Assembly (NCBI RefSeq): GCF_000224145.3
Contig: NC_020177.2
Location: forward strand, 2,305,483-2,369,482
Source: Ciona intestinalis
Lineage: Eukaryota; Chordata; Ascidiacea; Phlebobranchia; Cionidae
DNA length: 64,000 bases
Direction of reading: 5' to 3'
This document shows positions 25,093-40,000 of this stretch, one piece after another. Each line of letters begins with the position of its first letter. Within the stretch, counting starts at the first letter, position 1. A program made the translations under genes and the position numbers. A model generated the notes under the pieces. The model saw only the letters and a list, made by a program, of their open reading frames with translations. It did no database searches and had not been told where the DNA came from.

Positions 25093-28000
25093 CAGTTTTA
25101 TATATTATTTATATAGTTGGGGTAAGATAGGAGCTCTTTTTATTTTATACTCACGTTCAATTTGGTAGTGAACAAAGAATATTCAAAGGAATATAAAACC
25201 GTATCCTTACGGCTTTCTTAGAAAGTTTTTATTTGTTTAAAATATATTCAAGATATTTATATATTATGTGATAAATGTGTTTCATCTTACCCAACATTAC
25301 TGTATATATATAATGTATATATGTTTTTTTTAAGTTTTCTTTTTTCGGTATTTCTTACAACTAGTGAAAATTTTGATCTAAATAACTTAATTGCATCTCA
25401 CTTGTGCTCATTGTGTATTTTTTAGAATGATATGGAATGTATAGACTTCTGTGATTATTTTTTGTAGCCTTAAGTTCTGGTAGGCCTGAATTTGAATTTT
25501 TAGCCAAAGCCAGCTGAAAAACTTAACATGGAGACAAGACATTTTAAACCCAGCATCAAATAAATTGAATTGTTTTGTTGTCTGAATTCACTTGTAGTTG
25601 ACTGACTAAAGCTTGTTTTATCTTCGCGTGGCAGGCAATCACAGTCACTGTAATTTTATAACAGTTGTTGCAAAATCAGGATTTTTTCTGCATGAATATA
25701 TGATTGAGATTACCTAGTTTAAATTTTAAATTGTTAATTTTTTTACTCAGGCAAGAAGAAGAGCTTCTGGTTTATTTGCTGGAAAACATGGATTTATAAC
25801 TTTGCGTGATTTGTTTAGATGGGCTGAGAGACATAGGAAATATGAGGTGAATTATTTCTTTAAATTTATTGGCATTTATTTTGTAGCTAAGTGTTTGATT
25901 TCTAATACTTTTATGTTCAAAAGTATAAGCGTGTACAACTTATTGAGCATGTAGTGTTCATATAGTAGGGCGGGGGATGATGGGACACCCTTTCAATCTA
26001 TGTTTTCTCTTTCCATTTAGTAGTAAACAAAGAACATTCAAAGAATTATAAAACCGTACCCTCACGACTCCCATAGACCGTTGTTAATGGTTTAAAACAC
26101 GATTTGGATAATATGTGCCATTTTTTAGTTGTTGTTTTTGCCTTGACCGAGCTTAGTCGACTGAGTAGTAAAAAGGTTAATTAAAATTATGCTAATTATA
26201 TTACGCGCTCACTCATTAGAGCGGTGCTTTCTTTTATTTAGTAATGCTAATGGTTGTATGCAAAACAGATCTTTTGAGCTGTTTAACAAACAAATTAATT
26301 TCATAATAAATTTGTGGTAGTGTGCCAACTACGGCCCAATTCACAAGATTCCCTGACTTGCTTCACTGTTATACCTCACCCATATAGGTTACAATGATAT
26401 AATACAACAAAAATTAACTATAGTAGTGACATTACTATAATACGCCTTTAAGTTGTAAAACTTTTGCGTCTTTGAATTATAAAACTACCAAAAAAATTTA
26501 AATGTGAAATGGTATCAGCGGCATTTGTTTTTTACATGCCTGAGTTCTGAGTAATGTATTGTTGGATTACATTGAAACAATGTTGTATTTGACAGCATGG
26601 CAATTTAAAAGTCTTGGGACAGTTTAATAAAAAGTTGTGAATAAATAATGGTAAAATAAAATGCCAATAAAAGTTTGTTTCTTTGTCTATCCCCATTTAG
26701 CGAGATGCTTGTGATTTCTATGACTGGGAGCAACACCTAGTGGACGACGGGTTTCTTCTTTTAGCTGGACGAGTTCGGAAATTGGAAGAGGAAAAGGTTG
26801 GATTGTTATGTTTTATGATGTCATATTGCTGGCCCAGTGGCATAATGATCAGCGCGCCTGTCTTTTACCAGAAGGTAATAGGTTCAAGGCTAGTCGCTGC
26901 TATCATTGTGGGCGTAGGTGTCTTAATGCAAGACACTTAACAACAATTGCTCCAACCCAGTGGTCACTAATGGGTTGTCCAAGTTATCAGCCATACACAA
27001 AAAAAGCAGGCACAAGGTGTATGAAACAGAACACCCTTGTTATGCACTATCGTTGCCCCTCCACGTGATGGTAAATAAGTTACATTTATTCATATTAGTT
27101 ACTGTAATTCAATAGGTAATAGAAGAAGTTTTATCAAAGTATATCGGTCGTAAAGTTGACCAGGAAAACTTGTTTGGGACCGAAAATGTAGAAAGTATAA
27201 TCAAGCGATATGATTGGCCAGAAGGTTTTGATCATGTGGTCTGGACTCAACCAATGAGAAGGTGGGATTTCGTTTGTATTTTTGCCAAAAAATAAATGAG
27301 CTGTTGCTACCACAAATAATATTTATCTAATTTATATTTGGATTTAGGTTACTTTTATCATGGTTGTGATTTTGACATGTTCAGGGTACTTTTATCATGG
27401 TTGTGATTTTGACATGTTCAGGGTACTTTTATCATGGTTGTGATTTTAACATGTTCAGGGTACTTTTATCATGGTTGTGATTTTGACATGTTCAGGGTAC
27501 TTTTATCATGGCTGTGATTTTGACATGTTCAGGTTACTTTTATCATGGTTGTGATTTTAACATGTTCAGGTTACTTTTATCATGGTTGTGATTTTAACAT
27601 GTTCAGGGTACTTTTATCATGGTTGTGATTTTAACATGTTCAGGGTACTTTTATCATGGTTGTGATTTTGACATGTTCAGGTTACTTTTATCATGGTTGT
27701 GATTTTGACATGTTCAAGGTACTTTTATCATGGTTGTGATTTTGACATGTTCAGGGTACTTTTATCATGGTTGTGATTTTGACATGTTCAGGGTACTTTT
27801 ATCATGGTTGTGATTTTGACATGTTCAGGTTACTTTTATCATGGTTGTGATTTTGACATGTTCAGGTTTAACAGCCACATTTATGATTAATTAATACTTT
27901 TAGCGTCTTGCGGCATGGAGGAGCGTTGTGTAACAAATAAATGCATGATATAATGCTTTTATTTTATTACAAATGCTTTTATCGACCACCTTAATTTTTT

Positions 28001-31000
28001 TAATTTAGTAAACAATTTTAATGTTTCTATTTATTCAGTAACTTTTATTTTTTTATTTATTCAACAATTTTAATTTTTTNNNNNNNNNNNNNNNNNNNNN
28101 NNNNNNNNNNNNNNNNNNNNNNNNNNNNNATTTGTTTAGATGGGCTGAGAGGCATAGGAAATATGAGGTGAATTATTTCTTCAAATTTTTTTGTGGTAAT
28201 GTGCCAACCCTGGCCCAATTCACAAGATTCCCTGACTTGCCTCACTTTTATACCTCACCCATATAGATTACAATAATATAATACAGTGAATTTAATTATA
28301 GTAATGGCATTACTATAATGCGTCTTCGATTTATTAAACATTTGCAGCTTTAATTTATGGAACTGCCGGAAAAATTTAAATGCGAAACGGTATCAACCTG
28401 ATTTGTTTTTACATGTCTCAGTAATGTATTGTTGGAACAATGGTGAAAAAACCTTGTATCTAACAGCGTGGCAATTTGAGAGATCTTGGGACTTAGGCTA
28501 GATTTGGCCCATTACCACACAGTTTTATAAAAAAAAATAAAAAAATGGTGAATGAATTAACATAAAATATTTTTATCTACCCCTCTAGCGAGATGCTTGT
28601 GATTTCTATGACTGGGAGCAACACCTAGTGGACGACGGGTTTCTTCTTTTAGCCGGACGAGTTCGGAAGTTTGAAGAAGAAAAGGTTGGATTTTATGTCT
28701 TTATGATGTCATATTGCTAGCACAATGGTTAGCGCGCTTGCCTCTATTCTAGAGGTAATGGGTTCAAGGCTTGTCGCTGCTACCATGTGGGCGTATGTGT
28801 CCTTGGGCAAGACAATTAATGACAATTGCTCCAACCCAGTGGTCACTAATGGGTTGTCCAAATTGTCAGCCATAAAAATCCAAAGGGGAGCACGAGGTGT
28901 ATGAAACAGAACACTTGTGTTATATCGACTGTCATTACTGCGCCACGCAAGGGGAACTAAGTTACATTTATTCATAGTAGTTACTGTTATTCAATAGGTA
29001 ATAGAAGAAGTTTTATCAAAGTATCTCGGTCGTAAAGTTGACCAGGAAAACTTGTTTGGGACCAAAAATGTAGAAAGTATAATCAAGCGATATGATTGGC
29101 CAGAAGGTTTTGATCATGTGGTCTGGACTCAACCAATGAGAAGGTGGGATTTAGTTTGTATATTCACAAATAATATATATCTAATTTATATTTGGATTTA
29201 GGTTACTTTTATCATGGTTGTGATTTTGACATGTTCAGGTTACTTTTATCATGGTTGTGATTTTAACATGTTCAGGTTACTTTTATCATGGTTATGATTT
29301 TAACATGTTCAGGTTACTTTTATCATGGTTGTGATTTTGACATGTTCAGGTTACTTTTATCATGGTTGTGATTTTGACATGTTCAGGGTACTTTTATCAT
29401 GGATGTGATTTTGACATGTTAGGTTTAACAGCTACATTTATGATTAATTGATACTTTTAGCGTCTTGCGGCATGGAGGAGCGTTGTGTAACAAATAAATG
29501 CATGATATAATGCTTTTATTTTATTACAAATGCTTTTATCGACCACCTTAATTTTTTTAATTTAGTAAACAATTTTAATGTTTTTATTTATTCAATAACT
29601 TTTATTTTTTTATTTATTCAACAATTTTAATTTTTTTAATTTTTCAAATATATAATTATTTATAGATTGTTCGTCACACTTGAGCGAGCGTTACGGTTCA
29701 ACGAACCTGTGTTGTTAGTTGGTGAAACTGGTGGCGGGAAAACAACGGCGTGCCAACTTATGGCTGCCATGGTTAAAAAGAAGTTGTCCATTGTCAATTG
29801 TCACGCAAATACTGAAGCCGCGGATTTTATCGGAGGTTTGCGTCCGGTAAGTTTTATTTAATATTTCTATTTTGGTATTTATGTTTTCGTTAGTTTACGC
29901 TGTACTTTTTACTTGGTAACATATTTGTACATCTGTTTTTACGTTGTGTATGGTTTTATATTGTTTTTTTTTTGTACGAGGTAATTGTTTTATTTTGTTA
30001 CGTAATATAAATGAAGAAATGTAACTTTTTTTTACTGTCGTGGCTGTTAGACATCAGTTGTTATAACATGGGTGCTCTGTTTCATACACCAGGTGCCCGC
30101 TTACAAGTTTCCACTTAAAGAACTCTGTAGGTGATCATTTTTTAAGAAAATTTTAAATTTTTTGTCTTTTTTTTGTACGGTTGACAATATAGACAATCCA
30201 TTAGTGAGTAGTGAACAACATTTTTATATTATTACTATCTAGACGAGAAATCAGTCAAAATTGGATTCTGACAAAAGGGGATTGTTTGAATGGGTGGATG
30301 GCCCCCTAGTGGCCAGTATGCGGGGTGGATCGTACATTCTTGTTGACGAGATTTCGCTCGCCGATGATTCTGTGTTGGAGAGATTGAACAGCGTACTTGA
30401 ACCAGAGAGAACTTTGGTTATTCCGGATAAAATATCTATGGTGGGTTTATAAGATATTTATGGTGGGTTTATATGATATTTATGGTTGGTTATATTAGAT
30501 ATCTGTAATGATTTAGAAAAAAAAATTGGGCAACATTAAAAATTGGTAAAATCGTTTGGCAATACTGAAGATATCATTTCTGCATTGGTTTAGTAACAGT
30601 TCTATGTTTTTTCCAACATTTTTATGTTTTTTGTAACATTTCCATGTTTGCTCTGTAACATTTCTATGTTGGGTATATGACATTTCTGTATTTTTCAGTC
30701 TACATCAATCAGTGACAACGATGGGTCCTTTGTTGTCGCTGACACGGGATTTCAATTTATGTCGACGATGAATCCGGGAGGAGACTTTGGGAAGAAAGAG
30801 GTAACACTAGATGGCGCCAGTGATGCACAAGATTAAATTCTTCGTACATTTTTTAAACTGCCAAATTTTATGATTTTTTAAAGAACTTTGATTTGCCTAC
30901 ATGCGCAAATGTATTTATGTTAAAAAGTTAAAAATTGCTCCCCTATACGTTTGTGTATGGAATCCTACATTTCAGAGGGAAAAACAAAGTGTTTACTACT

Positions 31001-34000
31001 TCAGAACCGCGAGCAGACTCCGGCGCAATTAAGATGAAACATTTAGTAAAAATATTCTGTTAAAACTTAAGAATTCTCTGCATTTGTCATTTTCGCAGAA
31101 ATTTAGTATTCCTGGGTAGCGTCCTGTATTTGATATAGGGACAAGTTTAAAAACATTCTGCTACTATTCTTTTCTATATGGATAAGGACCTACAGCGAGG
31201 CACACATGGGGCTTTAAATTATGCCAGATTTCAGCTGATTTAAATGCATAGATAATGCTGTTGCTACAAGGCATAATATTTTTGAAACTACCTTTCTGGT
31301 TTAAAATACCTAAAATATTTTTTAAACCAATTTTTTAAAGCCGGAGTTTCATGGTATAGTCCAATTTACCAGAAAATCTTCTTTAACAGAAAATTTAATG
31401 TAGTAAAAAGTTCATTTTATATTATTTCTATAGTTGTCGCCAGCTTTGCGAAATCGAATGACCGAGATTTGGTGCAGCGGCGTCAATGAGCATTGTGACC
31501 TCATCAATATTGTTCAACACAATCTAAAACTTAATCACGTAAGTTTTATTTTTTATTTGTTCTTGTTAATTTTTTTTAATATTTTCTCTTTGTCGTTGCA
31601 GTGTTTATTATTGCAGCCGTTTAGCTTGCAGTTTAAGATATAAAAACCACAGTAAATATTAATTCAATGAAAAAAAAAAGTTTTTTTTATCATATTTTCA
31701 ATCAGATTTTACCCAACAACTAATTAGTTTATGTCAGTGCTTGTTCGGCGCCGTGGCTCAGTGGTTTAGGCACCTGTATCGTAACCAAAGTGTCCCCGGT
31801 TCAATGCTCAACGACGGTACTAACACTGATCGGCGTATGTGTCCTTGGGCAAGACACTTAACGGACATTGCACCAACTTAGTGGTCACTAATGGGTTGTC
31901 CAAATTATCAGCCTTATCAAATAAAAATCATACACAAAGTTGAAAAGTGTGGTAAAAACATGCCAGTGCGTGTTTTTCTGCATTTTTTAATGAAATACAG
32001 GGAGTTTGGTAAAGTCACTGTGTAATTACATATTTATTAACAGACATGTTTCAGTATAGAATCCAGGAGATAAATATGAATGACAATTATAAATGTATTG
32101 AAAGTGACCCCCGTTAGCATCAATACAAGCTTGACCCTTTCTTATTTTGTTTCTAAACACCTCAATTAGCTGCTTCCTTTGAATAGACTCAATAAATTAT
32201 TAGAAAAGTACACAAAACTTTTCATACACTCTGTTCCATTAAAAGTTGTGTCCAAACATTAACAAAGAAAAAAAAAAAAATTTTATTTTTATCACAGGGT
32301 AATGGCATTGATTGTGATAAAACATACGCTTCGCTCGTGGTTGAATTTGTGGAGTGGTTTAAAACAACTATGTTTGGAAAAAGGTAAATTTAAAATCATA
32401 ATGTTGAAAACAATATTATCGTCTGTAGAGTGTAACGGTCATGCCTTTTTCCAAAACGTTATTTCTTTTTTTCGCGTTTGTCAACTCTCTTGTTCTTCGT
32501 TATCTTGACCGAAGAGGCAAAATAAATTTTAATATTTATAAGATGACAGTTTTAAAACAATAATTTTTTTTTAATTTTTTTTTAGTTTGACAAGTATTAT
32601 TTTTTATTTAACAATTGTTTTATCAGATTTTTTTTTAGGTTGACACTTGACAGTATTCGCTTTTGGACATTTTTTTAGACTGACAAACAAATTTTTTTTT
32701 AGATTTGTAATTTCTGTTCGTGACCTTTTGACCTGGGCCAGCTTCATGAGGACATCTAGTGGTGACCTTGATCTTCCGTCCTCGTTCCTACACGCAGCGT
32801 GCCTTGTGTATATTGATGGTCTTGGGTCAGGTTTGGATAAATAGCTTTGAATTTACTTTTAGAAATATCTTTGTGCTTTTTCGTACACCTCATGCTTACT
32901 TTCGAGTTATAACATGGGGAAATTCTTATACACTGACATAAAATGGTGTATTACTATTTATACTCCTCATGCTCTCTAAGGATTTATAAAAGGTTTTTTT
33001 TTATACACCAGACATACATGGTGTATTCTGACACTTTATGTTCACTGCTGGGTTATAACATGGGTGTCTTTTTATACATCAAACACACGTAGTATATTTG
33101 TACATCTCTCGCTCACTGTTGAGTAATAAGTAATAACAGCGGCGTCTTCATTTCTAACACAGGTTTATCGGCTGGAGCTTCCAAACAAAGTCATGACATC
33201 CATTCTGAATGTCTTCGCTTTGTACTGAAACAATTAAGGGAGTGCGGGCAACTAGATGGAATGTCCCCCACCATGCTACAATGGGTGGAAGGGGAAATTC
33301 AATCTACTGGTCCAAGTAGCAAGATTCATAACACGGAAAAAACTTTTGGAATTGAACCGTTTTCAATTACAAAAGGTGAATTATATTGTTATACATAGTT
33401 TTGCATGCATTGTTGGAGTAATGGGCCAAACCTAGCCTAAATCCTAGTTCCTATAGTAAGTGGTTCTTAAACTTTTTGTATGCTTTACCCTTTTAATAAA
33501 GATGTTTATCAGATTTACCCCCAATATGTAATATGACGCTCATGTATTAAAAAGCAAAAAACAAATAATTACATCAGTTTTATTTAATCCGACGGATGCG
33601 CTAGCTTTTTGGCAACGAGTTGTTCAATGTTTGGTAAAGTACTACAATTGGCACAATTTTTCTGTCCCGTCAACCGATGTGCATTTCGATTGTTGGCTCA
33701 TTTACCCTCTAAATACGAGGAATTTACCCCAGTTTAAGAAATGCTGCTCTAGCATGTCATGCTGTAGGACCTAAACTGGTCATAGATAATAGAATGTGTT
33801 ATGTATTTACAACAAAATGTCAAAAATCTAAGTTTTGTCTAAAAAAGGATAGTTTTTGATGCGTTGATATACCATCCATTGTAGGGTTTTATACTGTAGC
33901 TGTAAAAAAATGGTTCGTTTTATACTGTATACTGTAAAAAATGTTTCGTTAAAAACTTTCAAAAATGTATTTCAGATAAATGATAGTTTTTGGTAAATTA

Positions 34001-37000
34001 ATATACTGTTTCAAAATTTTAGGTCCAGCTGATTTTAGCGGCGATTTTCAATTTACATTTAACGCCCCAACGACTTCAACTAACGCTCTTCGCGTTTTAC
34101 GAGCTTTGCAACTTCCGAGACCTATCTTGCTCGAGGGCTCCCCTGGTGGGGGAAAAACAAGCTTGGTTGCAGCAATTGCGAAATACTCCGGACATGAACT
34201 CGTCAGAATTAATTTGTCTGAGCAAACGGTAAATTTTTTTGACAATTATGAGTTTTTGCTTAAATTAAATAAAAAGTTTATTTTTTTTATTTTATATTGT
34301 GTAAACTTTAACATTTTTACAGATTAAGTTTATATTAAAAAATATTTTTTTTTAATTTTTGATTTTTTTTGTGTGCTATGTTAGGACGCCTCGGACTTGT
34401 TCGGCGCTGACTTGCCAGTAGAGGGCGGTAGTGGGGGTGAGTTTTCATGGAGAGACGGACCGTTGCTATCGGCGATGAAGAAAGGCCACTGGGTGGTGCT
34501 AGACGAGGTAAAAAACTGACGGGTATTTATCTAACAAGTAAAAACAAAAAAATTAAAAGTAATTTTAAAAAAGGTAAAAGAAATTAAAAATGCAAAATTC
34601 ACAAAAAAGGGTTAATATTTAGGCAGTGTGTCCTTGAAAAAATATTGTCTAAAATTTTCTGTTACTACTCGCTAAACCTATGGTAGTTATCTAGGACTCT
34701 ACCTATCTTTATGTAATATGCATAGACTACTGTGGGCGTTTGTTAATTTGGTTTTATTGTTAGTGAAACATTGAATAAATTAGTATAACCTTTTTATCTT
34801 TGCATGGCAGGCAACGACAGTCATTATATCACTGTTTTTCTGCTTTAAACACCTCGTGCCTGCTTACGAGACTAACAATTTCGACAACCCATAAGTGACC
34901 ACTGGATTGGAGCAATTGCAGTACAGTGTTTTTAGAAAACATATGCCCACAATGGTAGCAGCATTAAGCCTCAAACCTGTAATCACTGCCACTATGCGCT
35001 AAAAATAACTATAAATCTGGAAATAACAGTAAAAAACGCACCATAGTAAAAAACGACGCCACCCATGGGTCATGGGTTCAAGGCTCATCACTGCTACCTT
35101 TGTGGGTGTATGTGTCCTTGAGCAAAACACTTAACGACAATTGCTCCAACCCAGTGGTCACTAATGTATTGTCTAAATTGTCAGCCATACATAAATAACA
35201 CCCACAAAGTTAATAATGTTTAAGCTGGCAAAAGGTGATATATTTTTTTGTTTCAGTTAAATCTCGCGTCACAGTCCGTTCTTGAAAGTTTGAACAGCGT
35301 GTTTGACCACCGGGGGGAGTTGTACGTACCGGAGCTAGCTCGTAGCTTCTTAGTGAACCGTGACCAAACGAAAATCTTCGCTTGCCAGAACCCGGTTCAT
35401 GAGGGTGGGGGTAGAAGGGGGCTCCCTAAAAGCTTCCTGAACCGATTTACCCAGGTAGGGTTAGAGCCAGTAGCGAACATCAGTGGGTGAAGGGCCCAAA
35501 TAAATACATATACAACAAATGAGGACAGCCATTGTTAAAAAACAATGAGCAATGGACACCATCTTGTTTTCCACATAAGGCGTGAAATGCATGGACGGCA
35601 GACGGATTTTTTTTGCATATTTTAACTGCTTTTTAGACCGCCCTTGTCCTTACTTGCTGATATCTATGTTCTTTGGTGAAGGTAGTCACCTCTTTCAACT
35701 TTGAAGTAAATAAGAAAAAAAATTATTTCGATTCCCGAATAAATTCAAGTTTGTCCTCCTTTGTTTAGAGGATTAAATATGTAAAGTTGAGGAAATATAC
35801 CATTGCATTCGGCATAAAATTACCTTTTCTGTACCATTTGTTTGGGGTAGTTGTTGAGGACCTTGAATTTAGGTCAATTTTTGGGTCCATTATCCCAACA
35901 CCCAGACTGCTATATTATATCTGAAAAAAGTCACATAAACGATACTAACTACACTTAGTAATGTCAAAACGAGGCTTTTTGAGAATAAAAGGCAAACTGT
36001 GCACGAAATCCTGCGTGCTATGATATATTGCACTGTAGGACCTCATCCATATAGAATAGAATGCCTGGTTGCAATACAACTTAAATATAACAGACATCAA
36101 TTGCTTTAACTATGAAACAAACTATTTGGCTTGCATGTTTCTATTCATACCAATATATCTAAAAAAACTTTTTTTTTTCTGTTTTATCAATAAGCGTGTT
36201 TTAACAATTGTTGTTTTGCCGTTACTACCCTTTTTTCGCTTTTGTCAACTCTCTTGTTTCGTTATCGTGACCGAAGACACAAAATAATTTCATTTACCTC
36301 ATTCATAGCAATATGTCTACAGGTCTATGTGCGAGGATTGGCTGGTGAAGACATGGAATTTATTTTGAACAATTCCTTTCCACAAATTCCACCAGATGTC
36401 ATGAAATTGATGGTGAAGTTTAATCAACAGGTGAATACATCTCACTGTCGAGTTATGAAAACACCTCATGCTTACTGTCGAGTTATGTATACACCTCATG
36501 CTTACTGTTGAGTTATGAATACACCTTATGCTCACTGCCGCGTTATATCTTGGGTGTCTTTCTATATACCAGATACACATGACGTATTCATATACCTCAT
36601 GCTCACTGTCAAGTTATAACATGGGTATCGTCTTAAACACCAGACACACAGGGTGTATTCATACACCTCATGCTCACTGTCAGGGTACCATAGTAAAGCA
36701 CTCATTTAGTTAAAACACTCCAGACTGTATCATTTTAAGATTCAATCACGTTTTGCAGTTTTTCGAATTTTTTAGTTTATATTTTACCATTTAAATTATT
36801 GCAGGTAAATGAATCAGTCGTGGTCCAAAGGTCATGGGGTCACCGGGGGTCACCTTGGGAGTTCAATCTGAGAGATATAACTCGCTGGTGCCAGCTAGTG
36901 GTTGTTGATTTGACAAGAGGCTTACCACTGGATGTCGCCAAGCATGTGTACACAGTTTACTGCGCAAGACTACGTTCTAAAGATGACAGACAAAAGGTTT

Positions 37001-40000
37001 TTGATGTAACAATGTATTGAAAGACAACATTATTTAATGAATTTTTTAATTTCTGAAACAATTTTTTTGATAAAAATTCTAAGAAAAAATTGATGGGTAT
37101 TTTTATAAAATTAAAAACAAAAATTTGACGAGAATTTTGATTAAAATATAAAACCACAATTATTTTAGATGATGTCTATGTTCCGTTCCATATTTGGTAT
37201 TGAAGTTTACGAACCTTCGGGAAGGTTTCATATTTCGTCTCGTATTCTTCAGGTTTGTATCTATTCTTGTTAAATACTGTAGCGTTTAGCTTCTTTAACC
37301 ACAAAAAGCAAGTCCGTTCACTTAGCGACCCAACCAACAACTGCTTTATTCCGACTAAAAAGAAGTGGCAAACGAAACGGCCCTTACGCAATAAAACAAC
37401 CAATCAATCAATCAACGAAAAACACAGGAATTTAAGACGAAAATAAACGAAAGAATGCGCCGATGGTAATCACCACGCGCGCTGTATCTCGGCATTGAAA
37501 TAAAATAAAACTGGCTGTGGTTAACAAAACGGGCTAAAAATAATTAAGTAAATAGACTAACAGTAGAACGAATATATAGATCATTTCACTACATTTAATT
37601 TTTAAGGCCACCTAATTCGTCAATACTTAACCTATATTATTTTAATGAATATCACTGTTGGGTAATATGGATACGTTAGCTCATAATTTCTCATATTTCC
37701 GGATGGTGTTTTAAACAATCAACAATGCTCTTTTAAAGTCGCAGGGCTACAGTTACATAATTCTGTAAATTTTCTTTATTTACTGTCAAAAACAAAAGAG
37801 AATAAAAACATCTCCATCTTATTCTACCCTAGTATATACACACTTGGACGTTGTTGTTTTATTCACAATTTTGTGCAATTTTTCCCAACATATACAATGC
37901 CTTAATATTTATCCTTGGCTTCTATAGGCAGCTTCTTGTTAGCCAAAAAAAACTTTTTTTAGATTAAAAGGTATAGTGGGGCGGGGGAAGATGGGACACC
38001 TTTAGCACATAATACGTAATAATCCTGATCGTATTTTAAAGAATTAACACCGGTCTAAGGGAGCTGTGAAGGCTTAGTTTTATAATTCTTTGAATTGTTT
38101 TTGTTTACTACCAAATTGGACAGGAAACTAGAATAACCAGGTGTCCCATCTTCCCCCGCCCTACTATATTTTTTTTTAAATTCCTAGTTGAAGTTTTAAT
38201 ACTTGTAATATGTCTCAGGTTGGGGGAAGCACCATTGAAAGGACTGGAGAATATTTCGCTGACTCATCAGACGACTTTCACATTTTGCCGAGCATGTTAA
38301 AAAGTGCAGAGTCATTAATTACAGGGATTAATCAGGTACGGAACATGATTTAAACTTTTTTCAAATAAAAATATTAAATAAAACTAAAAGTAAAAACAGT
38401 TTTTAAATTTTTTGCACCAGAATGCTTCATAATAAAGAAACTCGGTTACGAAATTTTGTTTTTAAACAGATATGCCAATATTTTTGTCACCCAAACTAAT
38501 GTACACTATAGACTAGAATGTAATGTATTGTTAATTTGTTCAATATTGTTGTAATAATTAATGTTATTTTTAAACTTTCTCGCTAATTGCTTATTATTGC
38601 CACGTCATAATAGAAATGGCCTTGTATTGTGACTGGCGCTTCTGGTTCCGGGAAATCACGACTCGTGAAAACTGTCGCGAAGCTCGCTGGTCGCAAACTT
38701 CGAATTTTGTCGACTAATAGTGAAATGGATGCCGTGGAATTACTCGGCGGTTTTGAGCAGCATGACATCGTCAAAAATTTGATGGAATTTGTGATAAATG
38801 TTAAAAGGTAATTGAAAGATTTTTTAAGAAATTTGAAATTGCCTGTTTTTAATTTATGGTTTTGTAATATTATCTCTTTATAAAACTTATTTTTGTTTTA
38901 ATTCTCGTTCAGTGAGGCATGACAGGAGACATTTTTACCAAATATGTTTAATTTTATTTGTGTTCATTTTTACCAAATAAATTTGATTTTATTTGTGATA
39001 TTCTCTGGCGAGGCTTTAAACGATGTTCAAAAAGGAACCTTGGAGTAATTTCCAGGTTGGCCCATTAATTGACCTATTTTTTAGCCTTGTGGTATGCACC
39101 GAGTAATTAACAACTTTTTTTGTTTATTCGGTACGGCAGTAATTGATTGGTTATACCGTTTACTTAAGTTAGGGCTGTGTTATTACTTGTGGATGATATA
39201 TATAGTAGAATGGGGAAGATGGGACACCTTTAGCACATAATATCTAAATATCCTGATCGTGTTTTAAACAATTAAGAACGCACTATGGGAGTTGTGAGGA
39301 TGCGGTTTTATCATTCTTTGAATTTTCTTTGTTTACTACCAAGGGGGTTGAGAAAAAAAAACGAAAAAGGTGTCCATCTTCCCCCACCCTACTATACGCA
39401 TCAAAATTATAATACTATATATCAGTTCCTATGGGTGTTGGTCCTTTTTGTTGATTATGAATGAATGTAACTTACTTTATCCTCGCGTGGCCAGAAAACG
39501 ACAGTCATTAAACACAGGTGTTCATACACCTCGTGCTGCTTACGAGTTACCATGCATGTTACTTTGTGGGTGATTCTTTTTTCGGATTTTTTCATTTTTG
39601 AATTATTATTATTTTTTTTATTGCAGAAGAGTTGTTACGGATTGTCAGGATTGTATTTCCCGTCTTCCTGCCATAAATCAACCAAAGGAATTCAACAAGT
39701 TGATGTTGAAATTGAAATTTCTCCTTAAGGTGATTTTGTTTCAGTTATTTAGTAATATGTGATAAGATAGATACCGTTTCAATCTAAATCCAATATTTCT
39801 TCTGTTTTAAACAATTGACAACTCCACAGTGTCGGGAGAGGCGGGGCATATTTAGCACATAATATCCAAATATCGTGTTTTAGATCAATTAACAACGGTC
39901 TATGGGAGTCGTGAGGATACGGTTTTATAATTTTGTAAATATTTTTTATTTACTGCTAAATGGGTGATAGGAAATGTCTCATGTTACCCCAATTTACTAT

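Noticed and set aside
27343..27866. CRISPR array
   Set aside because: Directly repeated 37-bp units without unique spacers in a eukaryotic intron: a minisatellite.
25751..29143. True tandem exon duplication in MDN1
   Set aside because: Would break the reading frame and sits on a gap; allelic copies are the simpler reading, though not proved.
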